A program made the translations under genes and the position numbers. Shown here piece after piece: positions 63,993 to 64,000 of a DNA stretch of 64,000 bases. This DNA comes from Streptomyces sp. AV19 (lineage in GTDB: Bacteria; Actinomycetota; Actinomycetes; Streptomycetales; Streptomycetaceae): positions 553,671 through 617,670 of the forward strand of contig NZ_JAEAMR010000003.1 in assembly GCF_015999245.1 (NCBI RefSeq), given 5' to 3'. Each line of letters begins with the position of its first letter. Within the stretch, counting starts at the first letter, position 1. Under the pieces are notes generated by a model. It worked only from the letters and a program-made list of their open reading frames with translations, made no database searches and was not told where the DNA came from.

Positions 63993-64000
63993 TCGCATGC

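Overview
The window reads as chromosomal core plus interspersed accessory DNA of a Streptomyces. The evidence is very high GC with strong third-position GC in all genes, a SsgA-family sporulation protein, a FemX-type peptidoglycan branching enzyme, bS18 of the zinc-binding (Cys) type, XRE/DUF397 and GlxA-type AraC regulators, and many gene starts that look leaderless (TAnnnT about 6-7 nt before ATG/GTG). No rRNA, tRNA, CRISPR array, insertion sequence or biosynthetic cluster was found.

Layout. 1-11.4 kb is a conserved block: emfourin/protealysin-like M4 protease pair, leuA with a tetra-leucine attenuator, a TerB-like protein, recO, uppS, then the zinc regulon (zur, znuB, znuC, znuA) with tandem Zur boxes, and glyS. 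11.4-17.7 kb is accessory: Uma2, a GlxA regulator next to a quinone-oxidoreductase-like enzyme and a hydrolase, and an XRE/DUF397 cluster that ends in a gene remnant. 17.7-30 kb is a second conserved block: bifunctional penicillin-binding protein, GT87 mannosyltransferase-like protein, alanine racemase-like protein, FemX, rpsF-ssb-rpsR-rplI, a MATE pump and dnaB, with a cluster of DnaA boxes before dnaB. From remembered S. coelicolor gene order, these two blocks are far apart there (about SCO2529-2504 and SCO3901 onward). Their junction looks like a rearrangement breakpoint at about 17,705.

30-45.6 kb is a regulator-rich stretch of small divergent units (MarR/YceI, TetR/SDR, GlxA/reductase, EamA/MarR, AhpD/MocR, serine hydrolase, class V aminotransferase, TetR, GNAT, MarR/MFS, HAD). 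Most have palindromic operators in the shared promoter. It is split by about 1.1 kb of repeat-rich non-coding DNA (40.65-41.75 kb). 45.6-52 kb holds a flavohemoprotein with a long proline-rich N-terminus, a PPOX-fold protein, a NUDIX hydrolase with a small repeat inserted in frame, a LysR regulator, and small membrane or cupin proteins.

52-64 kb is again conserved: ssgA, a YibE/F - NfeD-like - flotillin operon, thiC under a TPP riboswitch, a lone BRO-domain protein, a membrane protein, a metallophosphoesterase, a LacI regulator and a hisC-type aminotransferase.

Functionally the window joins zinc homeostasis, amino-acid and thiamine biosynthesis with RNA-level control, cell-wall assembly, replication/translation core genes and many one-component regulatory switches. 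No clearly new multigene defence or biosynthetic system is visible. The most interesting signals are regulatory or structural: DnaA-box cluster, rpsF leader, a possible structured small RNA, leaderless divergent promoters, the breakpoint gene fusion, and the YibE/F-NfeD-flotillin unit.
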